From: Ciona intestinalis
Taxonomy: Eukaryota > Chordata > Ascidiacea > Phlebobranchia > Cionidae
DNA: 64,000 bases
NCBI RefSeq assembly: GCF_000224145.3
Contig: NC_020168.2
Span: 2,818,080-2,882,079 of the forward strand
Direction of reading: 5' to 3'
Of the stretch, positions 47,237 to 62,556 are shown piece by piece (position 1 is the first letter of the stretch; each line of letters opens with the position of its first letter). The translations under genes were made by a program, and so were the position numbers. The notes beneath the pieces were generated by a model that saw only the letters and a program-made list of their open reading frames with translations, was not told the DNA's origin and made no database searches.

Positions 47237-50200
47237 ATGAAGTGTAAAACAAAACGAAAGTACCTGCTTGTACCGATATTTTTGCTGGGCAGTTTTTATT
47301 ACTGGAGGTGCGGAAAGGGAATATTTCGCTCTTTTGTACACATGTAAGTTAACGTTTTATTTTGGACGGTTAACAATAAAGTGCTTGTGCGTGTTGTAAT
47401 ATAAACAAACACTAATGTGCTTATACGCCAATGTCAAATCTAGTATACATACTATGTATTTTTCAGACACCACACAAAAGAAGATGCAAATATTGTTGGT
47501 GCCAAGCATGATCCAACAGAGGATAAATCAAATGGTAATTATAATGCACCGAATACGTTTATCACTAACATGTTTATGTTTTTCGATCCCCTTTTTTTGG
47601 TTAGTAATTAAATATGACCCAATCGCTGTTACCAATCCTATATATGGGATCTAGTAAACTGCTAATGTTGATATAGTTCGGCAACAAGTTTGTACTTGTG
47701 AAAAGGCTGCAAAACGAATTAGTTCAAACTTTTCAGAATAAAATATTATACTTAATTACCAGCATATTATATAGCACTGTTGCCACATATAAGAGTTAAC
47801 TGGTACCGAAAAAACCTCAAGCGGCAAGGCGTACATGCGAGGAAAAAACGGAACGCGTACATCCTGCTTGGCGATCAATATTTTCTATTATAAAAAAACA
47901 ATTATTGTACATATATATAGTATACTGTATCAAAATTAAGGAGGCACAGTTTTAGAAAACAAAGCACAGAGCGAGTCACGCCGGACTATACGTACAATAT
48001 AGGTTGGGGGAAGATAGGACACCTTTTTATTCTGTTTTCTCGCCTCATATGGCAGTAAACAAAGCACATTCAAAAAGTTATAAAACCGTATCCCAACGAC
48101 TCCCATATAGACTGTTGTTAAATGTTTAAAACACGATTAGTATATTTGGATATGATATGCTAAAGGTGTCCCATCTTACCCCACAGAACTATATATATAT
48201 AATTAACTCTTTTGCATATGGTTTACGAAAAGCTGAAAAATCGTTACAGATCCTATTAACGTTACTCCAAAAATGAAACTTCGGGCGCTTCAGACAAGAG
48301 ATGTTAAACGAGAAATAAGTGAGCTTTGGCGGGCTATGAACAGTGGATTTAAATCTGTAAAAACTGGTCGGGAAAGTGCAGCGGAGGTGAAGGCCTTGCT
48401 ACAAGAAAGATTTCAGTATGAAAATAGTTTAATTTAGTAATGACGTTAAGCTTTTAATGTCATGACGTCTTACTGCGTTTTAAAAAGGGCATTAACAATA
48501 GAAGTTGAGAATTTGATTGCGTACGACAAGACATGGCAAACCAAGGTTGCGAATCAAGCTAAAGAAACAATTGAACGTAAAATTAAAATCAATCAGGTAA
48601 ACTATTCGTTCAGCTAACTCATCATTCCTTTTTGGTTGCCTATTTATAATTCTTAAATGTCTTCACTGTTTTATTAAATAACTTTTTTTCACATACCAAC
48701 ACTCTGACTTTAAATGGCAAATACAACACTTACAAACCTTTGTTAATCTATGACTCGCAAGATATGTTTATTAAATAAACATTTTACAGAATCCTTCAAA
48801 TTGCAGCAATGCTCCAATATTGTTGACGCCTTACTTGCCTTGTGGTTTCGGTTGCTACGTACACAGCATTGAGTGGGTCATGTCGCTTTCATTATTTCTG
48901 AATAAAGTCATAGTCGTTGATCAGTCAACATCTCATTACACGAAGAATGTAACTAACGATCCATTCCAACCCATGTCAACATGTCAGTCTCAAAATTACA
49001 GCAGGGAACTGTTTTCAGAAATGAATTGTGAACTTGAAGAATGCAAGTTTATAAAGAGCACGAAGCAAAACATAACGTGCACCAAGTTTGTTTTAGTTAA
49101 TAAAGAACTGGTTCCACGACCACCTGGCTTGAAACCACGTTATCTGTCTCAACAGTTTTGGAATAGACTTTACAGTTTCCATGGCAACCCAAAGGCGTGG
49201 ATCGCAGGACATCACATCCGCTACATTTTGCGACCAAAACCTTTCATGGAAGATATAATTCAACAAGCGGAAAAAACTGTAAACTTCTCACAGCCATTAG
49301 TTGGGTAGGTCCTACCACATATCATATTTTAAACATATTAGTGTTTTATTGAATAAAACAGCTGTGTATATTTCCCATGTAAACAAAGTATAATAGGGCG
49401 GGGCAAAATGGAACACATTTTCATTCTATTTAAATCCTAGGTATAGTAAACAAAGACAATTCAAAGAATTATGAAACCGTATTCTCACGACTCACATAGA
49501 CCGTTGTTAAATGTTTAAAACACGATCAGAATATTTGGATATCATGTGCTAAAGGTGTCCCATCTATATACTTTGTTTTCTATAGTATTCATATCCGACG
49601 CACTGACAAGCTGACAATGGAAGGGGAGAATGCGAGGTTTATCACGTTGCAACAATATCTCCCTCATGTTGATCAATGGTACGACAAGTACGACTTAAGC
49701 CAAAGAAGAAAGAATATTACCATACCAACTGAACGTAGAATATATTTGGCAACTGACGACCCTTCAGTTTGGGAGGAAACAAAAGAGTAAGCGAAGAATG
49801 AGGGTTATAAAACGCTTATATTTATTAATCGACCTCATTAACTTTTCAGATTAGTAGGTTATACATTTGTGGGGTTTAAAAGATTTTCTCAAGCTGCTTC
49901 TAACTTATCATCACGTAACTCACTATCGGGATTGTTAGGAGTAGTTGTTGACGTCACAATGCTATCAAAATGTGATGCTATGGTTTGTTCGCTGTCTTCT
50001 GAGGTTGGTTGTTTATGGTATTCCATATTTAATAATGAACGCACGTACATGCTGTTTTGTACTTAAAGGTTCCAAACTTAGCCTTCGAGTTGAGACAAAC
50101 GGAACACCTCGATGCGTCTAATGACGTCATACCATTGGATCTCGGATATGGTTATGAATTCCTGGTTAGCAGAGTTCATATTGCGGTTTATGCCCACAAA

Positions 50201-50455
50201 GCAAAAGTAAAAGCAACAAACGAAACCTTTGACGAAATTGAACTAATGCAAGGCGATATCCTTTTTACCATCACGAACTGGTGGAATGGTTTCTACAACG
50301 GGATAAACGAACGGACCGGAGAGAAAGGTCTCTATCCAACCTACAAAGTTGAAGTCTATTACAACTTCAATTTCGAAAAGTACGAATACAACCTTGAGGA
50401 TATATTGGGCGAAATTAAAGCTTCTGTAGAACTTGCAAACTTTGCTAAGGCATAA
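47237..50455 (+). CDS. FUT8-like alpha-1,6-fucosyltransferase, copy 2
   Basis: Eight exons: 47237-47307 (ATG at 47237), 47467-47534, 48250-48426, 48502-48596, 48790-49304, 49586-49786, 49850-50003, 50069-50455; 555 residues, in frame. Same order of parts as copy 1: basic start MKCKTKRK, anchor YLLVPIFLLGSFYYW, stem, CGFGCYVH, PPGLKPRY, FHGNPKAWIAGHHIRYILRP, HIRRTDK, YLATDDPSVW, SH3-like GDILFTITNWWNGFYNG. Differences: exon 48790-49304 corresponds to two exons of copy 1 (the 65-bp intron is absent here), the stem exon ends at an earlier donor (AATA|GTTTAA), and the first two exons share little sequence. The catalytic half is almost identical to copy 1. It ends 325 bp from the AHCY stop (convergent). 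Confidence 0.92.
48000..48190. mobile_element. MITE family 1 copy
   Basis: AGGTTGGGGGAAGATAGGAC to GTCCCATCTTACCCCACAGA-ACT; in intron 2 of the second FUT8-like gene. Confidence 0.87.
49392..49566. mobile_element. MITE family 1 copy, right end lost
   Basis: AATAGGGCGGGGCAAAATGG with a full core to AAAGGTGTCCCATCT, then directly the intron end. The intron of copy 1 at this place (45212-45332) lacks the element, so it arrived after the gene duplication. Confidence 0.87.
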
Positions 50456-50780
50456 AAGCTTGGACAGTGGAACAGCTAACACGATCTGGTTTCATTTGAA
50501 ATCTTTCGGTCTTCACCATTTTATTACGTGAAAATTACAACATACGTTACGCAATTGCAAAGAAGCGAAACATTGGAACATCGTGGAAAGAACACGAGGC
50601 ATGATTGGTAGATTTCTTTCATAATGTACACTAATTAACTTAGACGAATACGACTTGTGGGTAGCGGAGTAGCAGTCAAAGAATTCGATATAGCCAATTA
50701 TGTAGGGAGAGCTAGGGGTATACAAGTACACCAAATATACAGTGCGAAACGTTGGAAGTTAAATTTCGGTTTGGAAAATC

Positions 50781-55143
<4,363 letters not shown>

Positions 55144-55970
55144 GATTACTATATAGTTTAGTACAAACTTGAAATTGAAAAACTTGCAACGGAGAATACA
55201 ACCTCACAACTGAAAATTTCAAACTGAGTGGGAACGAGACAACGTGCGTTCTGTTTATATACCTCTGAAAATCAGTCACGCGTAAAATAGATAGCAAAGT
55301 CGTTGGAGCAAAACAGTTTAAATTTTATTAATTCGTTTACGGGGATGGATTTAATCAAATTTAACTTCAGTATTTGACCACAAATGTATAACGCAAAAAA
55401 AATGTTTAAACTTTATAGGTCAACTATAGCCTGTTCTGATAGCCGTAACGTAGACATATAGGTTTTATTTTATTATAAACGGGGACGGAAAAGGTTTTAT
55501 GATTAAGGGAAATGTTAATCAAAGAAATGCACGAAACATTTTAAAACAATTTATTAATGTTAAGTTTTGCATATATTTAAGCAGCAACGCAATGGGCTCG
55601 ATTTTCAAGCTTATAATCACATGATCTTTATTATGACTCAGTAAATAAAGTGCCGATTCACCAGTGTTGCCAAATATATTTTTAATACAAGTCAGATGAC
55701 CAATAAATCAAATGTTTTTATGCTTGTTTATCTGAAGAATGTTTTCATTTTAAAACCATAATAGTTACTATTCAAGACATTTGTTGTGTTTAGTGTTGCA
55801 TACGAACAACTATGGACACTTATTTTAATTAGAAACGCAGACGATTTGTGTAGTCTGTACTCACGCAAAGTATAGCGTTAAGATAAAAACCGTATAACAT
55901 AAACTACCTTTTTTGTATTTGCCGTTTAGATTTTTCCAGTTAACAACTAATAAAAGACACTGGGTTAAAA
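55144..55970. promoter_or_regulatory. Divergent promoter region between AHCY and ATP6V0D
   Basis: 827 bp separate the two oppositely directed start codons and contain no gene. Both are housekeeping genes, so a bidirectional promoter is possible. No TATA box in a convincing position and no CpG cluster was seen by eye. Confidence 0.45.
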
Positions 55971-58960
55971 ATGGGTGATATATATGATATGTTTTTCAAC
56001 ATGGACAGTGGTTATCTTGAAGGATTGGTTCGTGGATTTAAAAATGGGATATTGAATAAAGAAGATTACAGACACCTGACACAATGTGACACACTTGAAG
56101 GTAAGGTTTCCTACAAAAACTTGTGCATGCGTATACTATCCTATTGTAAAAGTATCTGATGTTTAATTGAATAAGCTATAAGTTTAAGTTTAAAATAAAA
56201 GTGGAGTTATTTTGCATTTTTTAATGCACTTTACGTAGTACTTTACAGTTTGATAATTTTTCAGATCTGAAACTTCATCTTCAAGGTACGGGTTATGGAC
56301 ATTTTCTTGCAAACGAACCATCGCCACTTACAGTGTCCGTGATTGATGAGAAATTAAGGGAAAAACTTGTGGTTGAGTTTGAATATCTAAGGAACCATGC
56401 ATACAAGGATCTCGCTACATTTCTTGACTTTATTAAGTAAATTAAAAAAAATCTTAACTTTTTATTTGGTTTTTATATATGTAGTAGGGTAGGGGGAGAT
56501 GGGACACCATTTCATTCTATTTTCTCGTCTCAATTGGTTTTAAACAAAGAACATTCAATTATAAAACAGTATCATCACAAATCACTTGGACCGTTGCTAA
56601 TTGTTTAAAACCTAATCTTGATATTATGTGCAAAAGGTGTCCTGTCTCCCCCCCCACCCTACTACATATATCTGGAAATACCTAAAACATTAATATTTTA
56701 CATACCTCAAAATATATCGATTTTTTTACTCACAAGATAATGAGTTTCAAAAATTGTTTTACACCTAAATCAATGTCAAGTTTTCATCCATATAATATAA
56801 TTGACAACCTTTTTTTGGTTGCAGGTACAGCTACATGATCGACAACATAATTCTGTTGATCACTGGCACCCTCCATCAAAGACAACTTTCTGAGCTGCTT
56901 CCAAAATGTCACCCACTTGGAATATTCGATCAAATGGAAACCGTGACCATTGCCAATACAACTGCCGACCTCTATAATGCAATACTTGTTGATTCACCTT
57001 TGGGTAAAAAACTACTTTTTTTAATATAGTAGGCCAGTAGGGTGAGGGAAGTTGGTCACCTTTTTTTCTATTTTCTTATCTCATTTTATAGTAAACAAAA
57101 AACATTCAAAGAATTATAAAAACGTAACCTTACGAGTCGTTACGACTCTAATATACTGCTGTTAATTGTTTAAAACATGATCAGAATATTTAGGTATTGG
57201 TTGTTAAAGGTGTCCTGTCTTTCCCCACCCTACTGAATATAATTTTTGCCTTTAATTTTACTATGATAAGTTTCTGATGCAGTAAATTCTAGTACTGTAT
57301 CACTTCAACCTGGGATTACTTTGCAGCACCATTCTTCAAGGAATGTATTTCTGAGGAAGATTTAAATGAAATGAACATCGAAATAATCAGAAATACTCTC
57401 TACAAAGCTTACCTTGAAGCATTCTATGATTGGTGCCAAAGAACTGGTGGTCCAACTGCAGACGTCATGTGCGAAATATTAGCGGTGCGTTGATATTTTA
57501 TAACTGAGACCCTTGTAAATCAGTATTTGGAAAGTTTGTTCAGTTTACTTTTTTTTAGAAATAACCCCACCTCGAATTTTATGCATATATATATTAGCGG
57601 TTTTCAAACTGGGTTCGTACAGTTTCAGAGGGTCCACAATGAAAAAATGATCCAAAACCAAACATTCATGAGTTAGTTGCAGCAAAATAACTGCACCCAT
57701 CCCATTAAACAGCTTGCCGTATTTTATATTTTTTTCTTCCATTGGTGTGGTTTTGCATTTTATCCATAGCATTCTTTATTTTTTTTAGGGCATCGAAATA
57801 TCAAAATAATTGCAAAGGGTCCACCAGGCAAAATTTTTATAAAAGTTTGGAAACCGCAGATATATATATTTACTTTTGTCTTATTACTTTGAGCAGTTTG
57901 AAGCTGACAGAAGATCTATTATAATCACAATCAACTCATTTGGTACGGAGTTATCTAAAGAGGACAGAGCAAAGTTATATCCTCGCAGAGGGAAACTTTT
58001 TCCTGATGGTCTAATTGAATTATCAAAGGCAGATGAATATGAATCTGTCAAAAGAGTCTCAGAACTTTATGCTGTAAGTCAGTTTTTAATAATTTGTTCC
58101 TTTCATTTACTCTTAATTTGTACTTGTAAGTATCCGAATATTCGCTGTAAGTAGTTTTGTAGGGCCCTTTTCTCATTGACAAGGAACTCACCAATAAAAA
58201 AGTAATTTTGTAATAATTTGTTCCTTTAATTTTCTCCCAATTTGTACTCCATATAAGTTTGCTATAGTTGTACATAAATTAAGGCCTAAAATGTTCTAAA
58301 TTTAAACCGTCGTAATTCTTTTCCCCTACAGGAATACAGGCCATTGTTTGATGGTACCGGTAACAACCCGGGAGACAAAACTCTGGAAGATAAATTTTTT
58401 GAGCATGAGGTAAAGATCTTTTCAAAGTGGAATGTAACTTTTTTATTCCCGCAACAACAGTTATTTTTATAACACAACACATGTGTCCTGTTTCACACAC
58501 CTCATGATTACTTAGTAATTTGGGGGGAATTGTTATTTTTAGTGTATTGCCTACAATTAAGCCCTATAAAAGACCATCGAATTTAGAGCAATAGGTATTA
58601 GGTTTCTTCCCAATGACGCATATGCCCACAAGGCCAAAATAGTAGCAGCGACGAGCCGTAGGACACCTGCTTTGCCCAGAATGGCAGCGGACTGACAGTC
58701 TTAAGTCTCAAACCCAAATCCCATTGGCTAGAGGCATACATAATAAATACTGTGCTATTTCCTCATACAATATTTTTAGTTAACTTTATATTTTTCAGGT
58801 CACGCTCAATGTGAACAGCTTCATGCAGCAGTTTCAGTACGGTGTATTTTATTCTTATGTCAAGCTAAAGGAGCAGGAATGTAGGAATATTATTTGGATT
58901 GCTGAATGCATTGCCCAAAGACACCGCGCGAAGATTGACAGCTACATTCCTATCATGTGA
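55971..58960 (+). CDS. ATP6V0D1: V-type H+-ATPase V0 subunit d
   Basis: Couples the central stalk of V1 to the V0 proteolipid ring of the proton pump in endosomes, lysosomes and Golgi. Seven exons: 55971-56100, 56265-56436, 56825-57003, 57327-57484, 57897-58073, 58332-58409, 58799-58960; 351 residues, exactly the length of human ATP6V0D1. Nearly every segment matches: [150 protein letters not shown] and the final [20 protein letters not shown]. The ubiquitous d1 and tissue-specific d2 are vertebrate duplicates, so the symbol means the single ancestral type. MITEs lie in introns 2 and 3. Confidence 0.98.
56483..56663. mobile_element. MITE family 1 copy
   Basis: AGTAGGGTAGGGGGAGATGG to GTCCTGTCTCCCCCCCCACC-CTACT, in intron 2 of ATP6V0D1. 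Confidence 0.88.
57028..57234. mobile_element. MITE family 1 copy with small internal duplications
   Basis: Left end AGTAGGCCAGTAGGGTGAGG (terminal AGTAGG doubled), right end TGTCTTTCCCCACCCTACT; TTACGAGTCGTTACGACTC inside is also a local duplication. In intron 3 of ATP6V0D1. Confidence 0.87.
58570..58745 (-). repeat. SINE-like sequence in ATP6V0D1 intron 6
   Basis: On the minus strand, GCCTCTAGCCAATGGGATTT and GGGTTTGAGACTT stand like an A-to-B box region and are followed by GTCATTGGGAAGAAACC, comparable to the CTTGGGCAAGACC motif of the SINE at 36601. Degraded; limits approximate. Confidence 0.45.
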
Positions 58961-59272
58961 TTCAGAAAACAAACTTTGGGCCGGAATTAATTTTTGACAT
59001 GCATTTTTAAAACTAAATATTTAGATGTGCCATCTAATCAACAGAAAAATTTCATCTTGAAATTTATCACATACAAGTTAACTACGTATATAGATCGTGT
59101 GAGATGCTTTGGTGTTGTATGTAGTTCCGTTGGGTAGAATATTTATCGTTTCAATTTTGAATTATTTATTCGCATTTGTTGTTGTTATGTATAAACATGT
59201 ACAAGCAAACTATTATTGTCACGTTAAGCTCTTTATGCAAGGAGTGCAATATTGTTAAATCTTGAACATAAT

Positions 59273-59278
59273 AATAAA
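59273..59278 (+). terminator. Polyadenylation signal of ATP6V0D1
   Basis: AATAAA 313 bp beyond the stop codon, the first canonical match, followed by a TTGTG-type GT stretch. Confidence 0.55.
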
Positions 59279-59340
59279 TTTTGTGAAGAAACGTTTGACT
59301 GATTGCAAAGTAACACTAAGCAATTATTTATAATCTAATT

Positions 59341-59690
59341 TACGAGGGATAGTTCAGTAGTAAGGACATCGGCAAAAAGTAATTCACTAATTCATATCGC
59401 TAGATGGTGCAAGAGAACTATTTTTTTACAAACAGGTTTCTCGGAAACATTTGGTTACTTTTTGTTCATCATGGACATTCTATAAGTCCACATTGTCAGC
59501 CATACAGTAAAACAAACATTTAAAGTTTCAAACGTTATAACCCGTAGGTGGGCACTAGGGTGTATCATACTGACCTAGTCAATGTATTGAGTATATTGGG
59601 CACGAGTGTATAAAAAAACAGCCGTTTTTAGCGAATGTCGTTTTTTCGAGCACGCGAGGATAAAGCAAGTTACAAGTTTCAAAAAGTATA
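59341..59690 (+). repeat. SINE, head and tail present
   Basis: GATAGTTCAGTAGTAAGGAC is an A-box-like head, and GCGAATGTCGTTTTTTCGAG with GCGAGGATAAAGCAAGTTAC is the shared tail. The remainder of 59279-60854 holds a MITE and no gene. Confidence 0.6.
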
Positions 59691-60024
59691 TTACCAACAT
59701 ATTTTTTTCGCCGCAAACGTTTATGCCAGTCGCGATTCGTAGTTTAACCAATTAGAGAAATACATGCTTTAGGTGGCTGTAATCGGCGTCTGATCCGTTT
59801 TCAGATAAGTTGGCGTAAAATCGAACATGATGCGTTCTTAGAAGTTTTGCTTGTTAGATAACACTGCCTAAAGCGAGCTGCTGTTGCGGCTAATTTCGAA
59901 GCACGTTTGTGCGCAAGTGACGCTATGCGTATCATTTCTGAGGCGTTAAAAAATGAGAAGAAACACGGTCATGAAAAAACAAGCACAGTGTGCCATTTTT
60001 GTCGTATCTGAATAGTCTCTATAT

Positions 60025-60207
60025 AGTACTGTGGGGGAAGATGGGACACCTTTAGCAAATAATGTCCTGACACCCCGATCGTGTTTTAAACAATTAAGAA
60101 CGGTCTATGGGACTGGTGAAAATACGGTTTTATAATTCTTTATTTACTACCAAATGGGACGAAAAAATAGAAAGAAAAGGTGTCCCAGCACCTTCCCCCA
60201 CCCTACT
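60025..60207. mobile_element. MITE family 1 copy, opposite orientation
   Basis: AGTACTGTGGGGGAAGATGG to CCTTCCCCCACCCTACT with core in complement (GTTTTAAACAATTAAGAACG). A further left-end fragment (AGGGCGGGGAAAGATAGG) lies at about 60390-60420. Confidence 0.87.
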
Positions 60208-60854
60208 GTTATCCTGTCATAACTGGCTAATGAACCGACATCCTGTCTCTTCGTCGCTTTAGTTTTTACTACACGAATATTGCTGCAGACTGCCAAGTTC
60301 AGCGAACAAATAAAGAGCATAGGGATATCATACTTTGTACACGTCCCACGTACATACTATATCATTTTGTTATATTTATGCATGTAAAGAAGGGCGGGGA
60401 AAGATAGGATACCTTTTTATAATAACTTATAAAATATTTTTAATGTAATGTTTCAACTTCATATTTTTGTCCAACTTTTAGTGTTGCTATACAGCATACA
60501 CTGTATCTTGCACAAGCCACTTCTCACAATTTTTCTCCAAATGACTGTAACTAAATTTCGAATATTGTTTTCAGACGTTATCTTTTTATTGTCATATATC
60601 GGTGGGCTATATTATATTTAGAGATGCTTAGAATCCGGCCTACGCTGTTAAATCAAACGCTCATAAGCCCACCGCTATACGCTAAACTCGACGGGTAATA
60701 GAGCTATTATAAGCCGTGTACGGTTTCAGCATGATATACTTAAGTGATTTCAGCTACACTATGAATGAAAAATACATTTAATGAAAATGCATTAAAGATA
60801 CACAATATTTCTGCCCACAAACACTGTACAGCATTTAAACGATACATTAGCGCC

Positions 60855-62556
60855 TTATGCAGTTTTTCGGCGATCGCCATTTGTTGCGAGGAAGGTGTTA
60901 TTCCCCAACTCTCGATAAGCAGCGGCACAATTATTCTGATCAACATTTTTCATCCAACTTGTGATGACTCCTGACTGTTCCAGGGTTAACTATATTAAAA
61001 AATTGACATCAAGCAAGCATATTGTGGCGGTAAGTGGAGAATGAGATATGGTTCATACGAAGCATTTAAAATTAATAAAAAAGTACGAGGATAAAATAAG
61101 TTACCTTTATTTAATCATGCATACTTGGTGCATACAGATATATGGTAGAGGGGAGGAGATGCTGAGACACCATTTAGCTTTATTTTCTCGTCCCATTTAG
61201 TAGTAAACAAAGAACATTAAAAGAATTGTAAAACTATATTCTCGCGACTCCCATAGACCGTTGTTATTTGTTTAAAACACGATCAGAATATCTGGATATT
61301 ATGTGCTAAATGTGTCCCATCTTCCCCCACAGTAGAAATGAAAAGAATGCTTACCCGACGCAATTCGCGAGATATCGGGTTCATGTAGGGAGTTCGGCTC
61401 ATTACCCATGCCATTTCCACATACAAAACTGCAAAGGACATATTTATTGCACGGAATATGTGTACAGTAGTCGTTATAATAGACCCACGGGTAAAAATTT
61501 GTAAAAGAAAATCAGACAGCTATACGGTTTAGTAATAAAAGTTCAAAACCTAACAAAGTTAACTTGACAAAAAGTAAGTTTAACTCACATCCGCCTGGAT
61601 ACCAACGATATGGGAATGCGTAGCAAGTATGCGCCACATAGTAGGATCCTGGAACAATGTCTAGTATGGTATAAGGCATGGGGTAAGCACCTGGAAAACA
61701 AAATGATGGATTCGAATTTAATTTTAACAGTATAAAATGCAAATGTTATTTTGCTTTTTATTTTGTAATATATCAAGTATATAGTGAGGGTGGGTAAGAT
61801 GCTGGGACATGTTTTCATTGTTTGTTTTTTTTATCTTTCCATTTGATAGCAAACAAAGAATATTTCCAGAATTAAATACCCTCATCTTCACGACTCTAAA
61901 CACGCGCCATTAATTGTACAAACATGATTTGGAAATATGTGATTTAGTTGCCATCGGTACTTCATCTTACCAAATAATGTGAATTATACCAAATAAAGCG
62001 AAACTATTTAAATTCACACGATACAGATATAATATACCTTGTTGTATGAACTGTAGCAGAAGATTTGCCGAGGGTAGGCCTGGAATATGCCTGGCAATGC
62101 TAAGAGCATAGCTGTATTCTAATTCCCTGTAGATAAAAATGTTTACAGTTTGTTAAGCTTCCACATTAACTCAGCTTACCATCTATTCGGAACTAATTGC
62201 TCCCAGTGCAAACTAATCTCGGTACCATTTTCTGAAAGAATATGATGAACTCTCGTGCATTTGCCAAGTTCCCATTGGTTTGGGGTTCGACTGACTTCAT
62301 ACCACGTACCGACCAACTAAGAAAGCAAAATGAAGAATAAGCTTTAATCAACTTGATAACAAAGGTTGGGAAACCGAAGCAATTTATATATAAAATCAAT
62401 TATAGTTTTATATTCCGTACTCACATCGTTCATTGTAAAATTAGTGGCCACTGTAACATTGGGGCAGTAAGTTCTGACGCTGGGCGACACGAAACGGGGT
62501 GTCGATGCAACTACCCCCAAAACGGTAAACAGCAAACATAATTGTTTCAAATGCAT
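60855..62556 (-). CDS. Secreted lipocalin, apolipoprotein D-like
   Basis: Small secreted carrier of hydrophobic ligands. Six exons: 62425-62556 (ATG at 62556), 62180-62316, 62038-62126, 61589-61690, 61355-61428, 60855-60989; 222 residues, in frame, within the family's usual size. Signal peptide MHLKQLCLLFTVLGVVAS, then the lipocalin first block LVGTWYEVSRTP with the invariant Gly-x-Trp, Cys in WELGKC, a middle strand YTILDIVPGSYYVAHTCYAF, the WVMSRTPYMNPISRELRR block typical of ApoD/Lazarillo relatives (ILAR/VLSRTP position), and a last helix region ending in DQNNCAAAY, whose Cys would pair with an upstream one. Two N-glycosylation sequons (NVT, NFT) follow the signal. No longer stretch was recognised as a specific subfamily. 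MITEs occupy introns 3 and 5. Confidence 0.88.
61144..61334. mobile_element. MITE family 1 copy
   Basis: GGTAGAGGGGAGGAGATGCT to GTCCCATCTTCCCCCACAGT, with CATAGACCGTTGTTATTTG. It lies in lipocalin intron 5 and ends about 20 bp from exon 61355-61428, just beyond its donor site. Confidence 0.85.
61783..61970. mobile_element. MITE family 1 copy, diverged
   Basis: AGTGAGGGTGGGTAAGATGC with a recognisable core; the right end is degraded (GTACTTCATCTTACC). In lipocalin intron 3. Confidence 0.7.
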
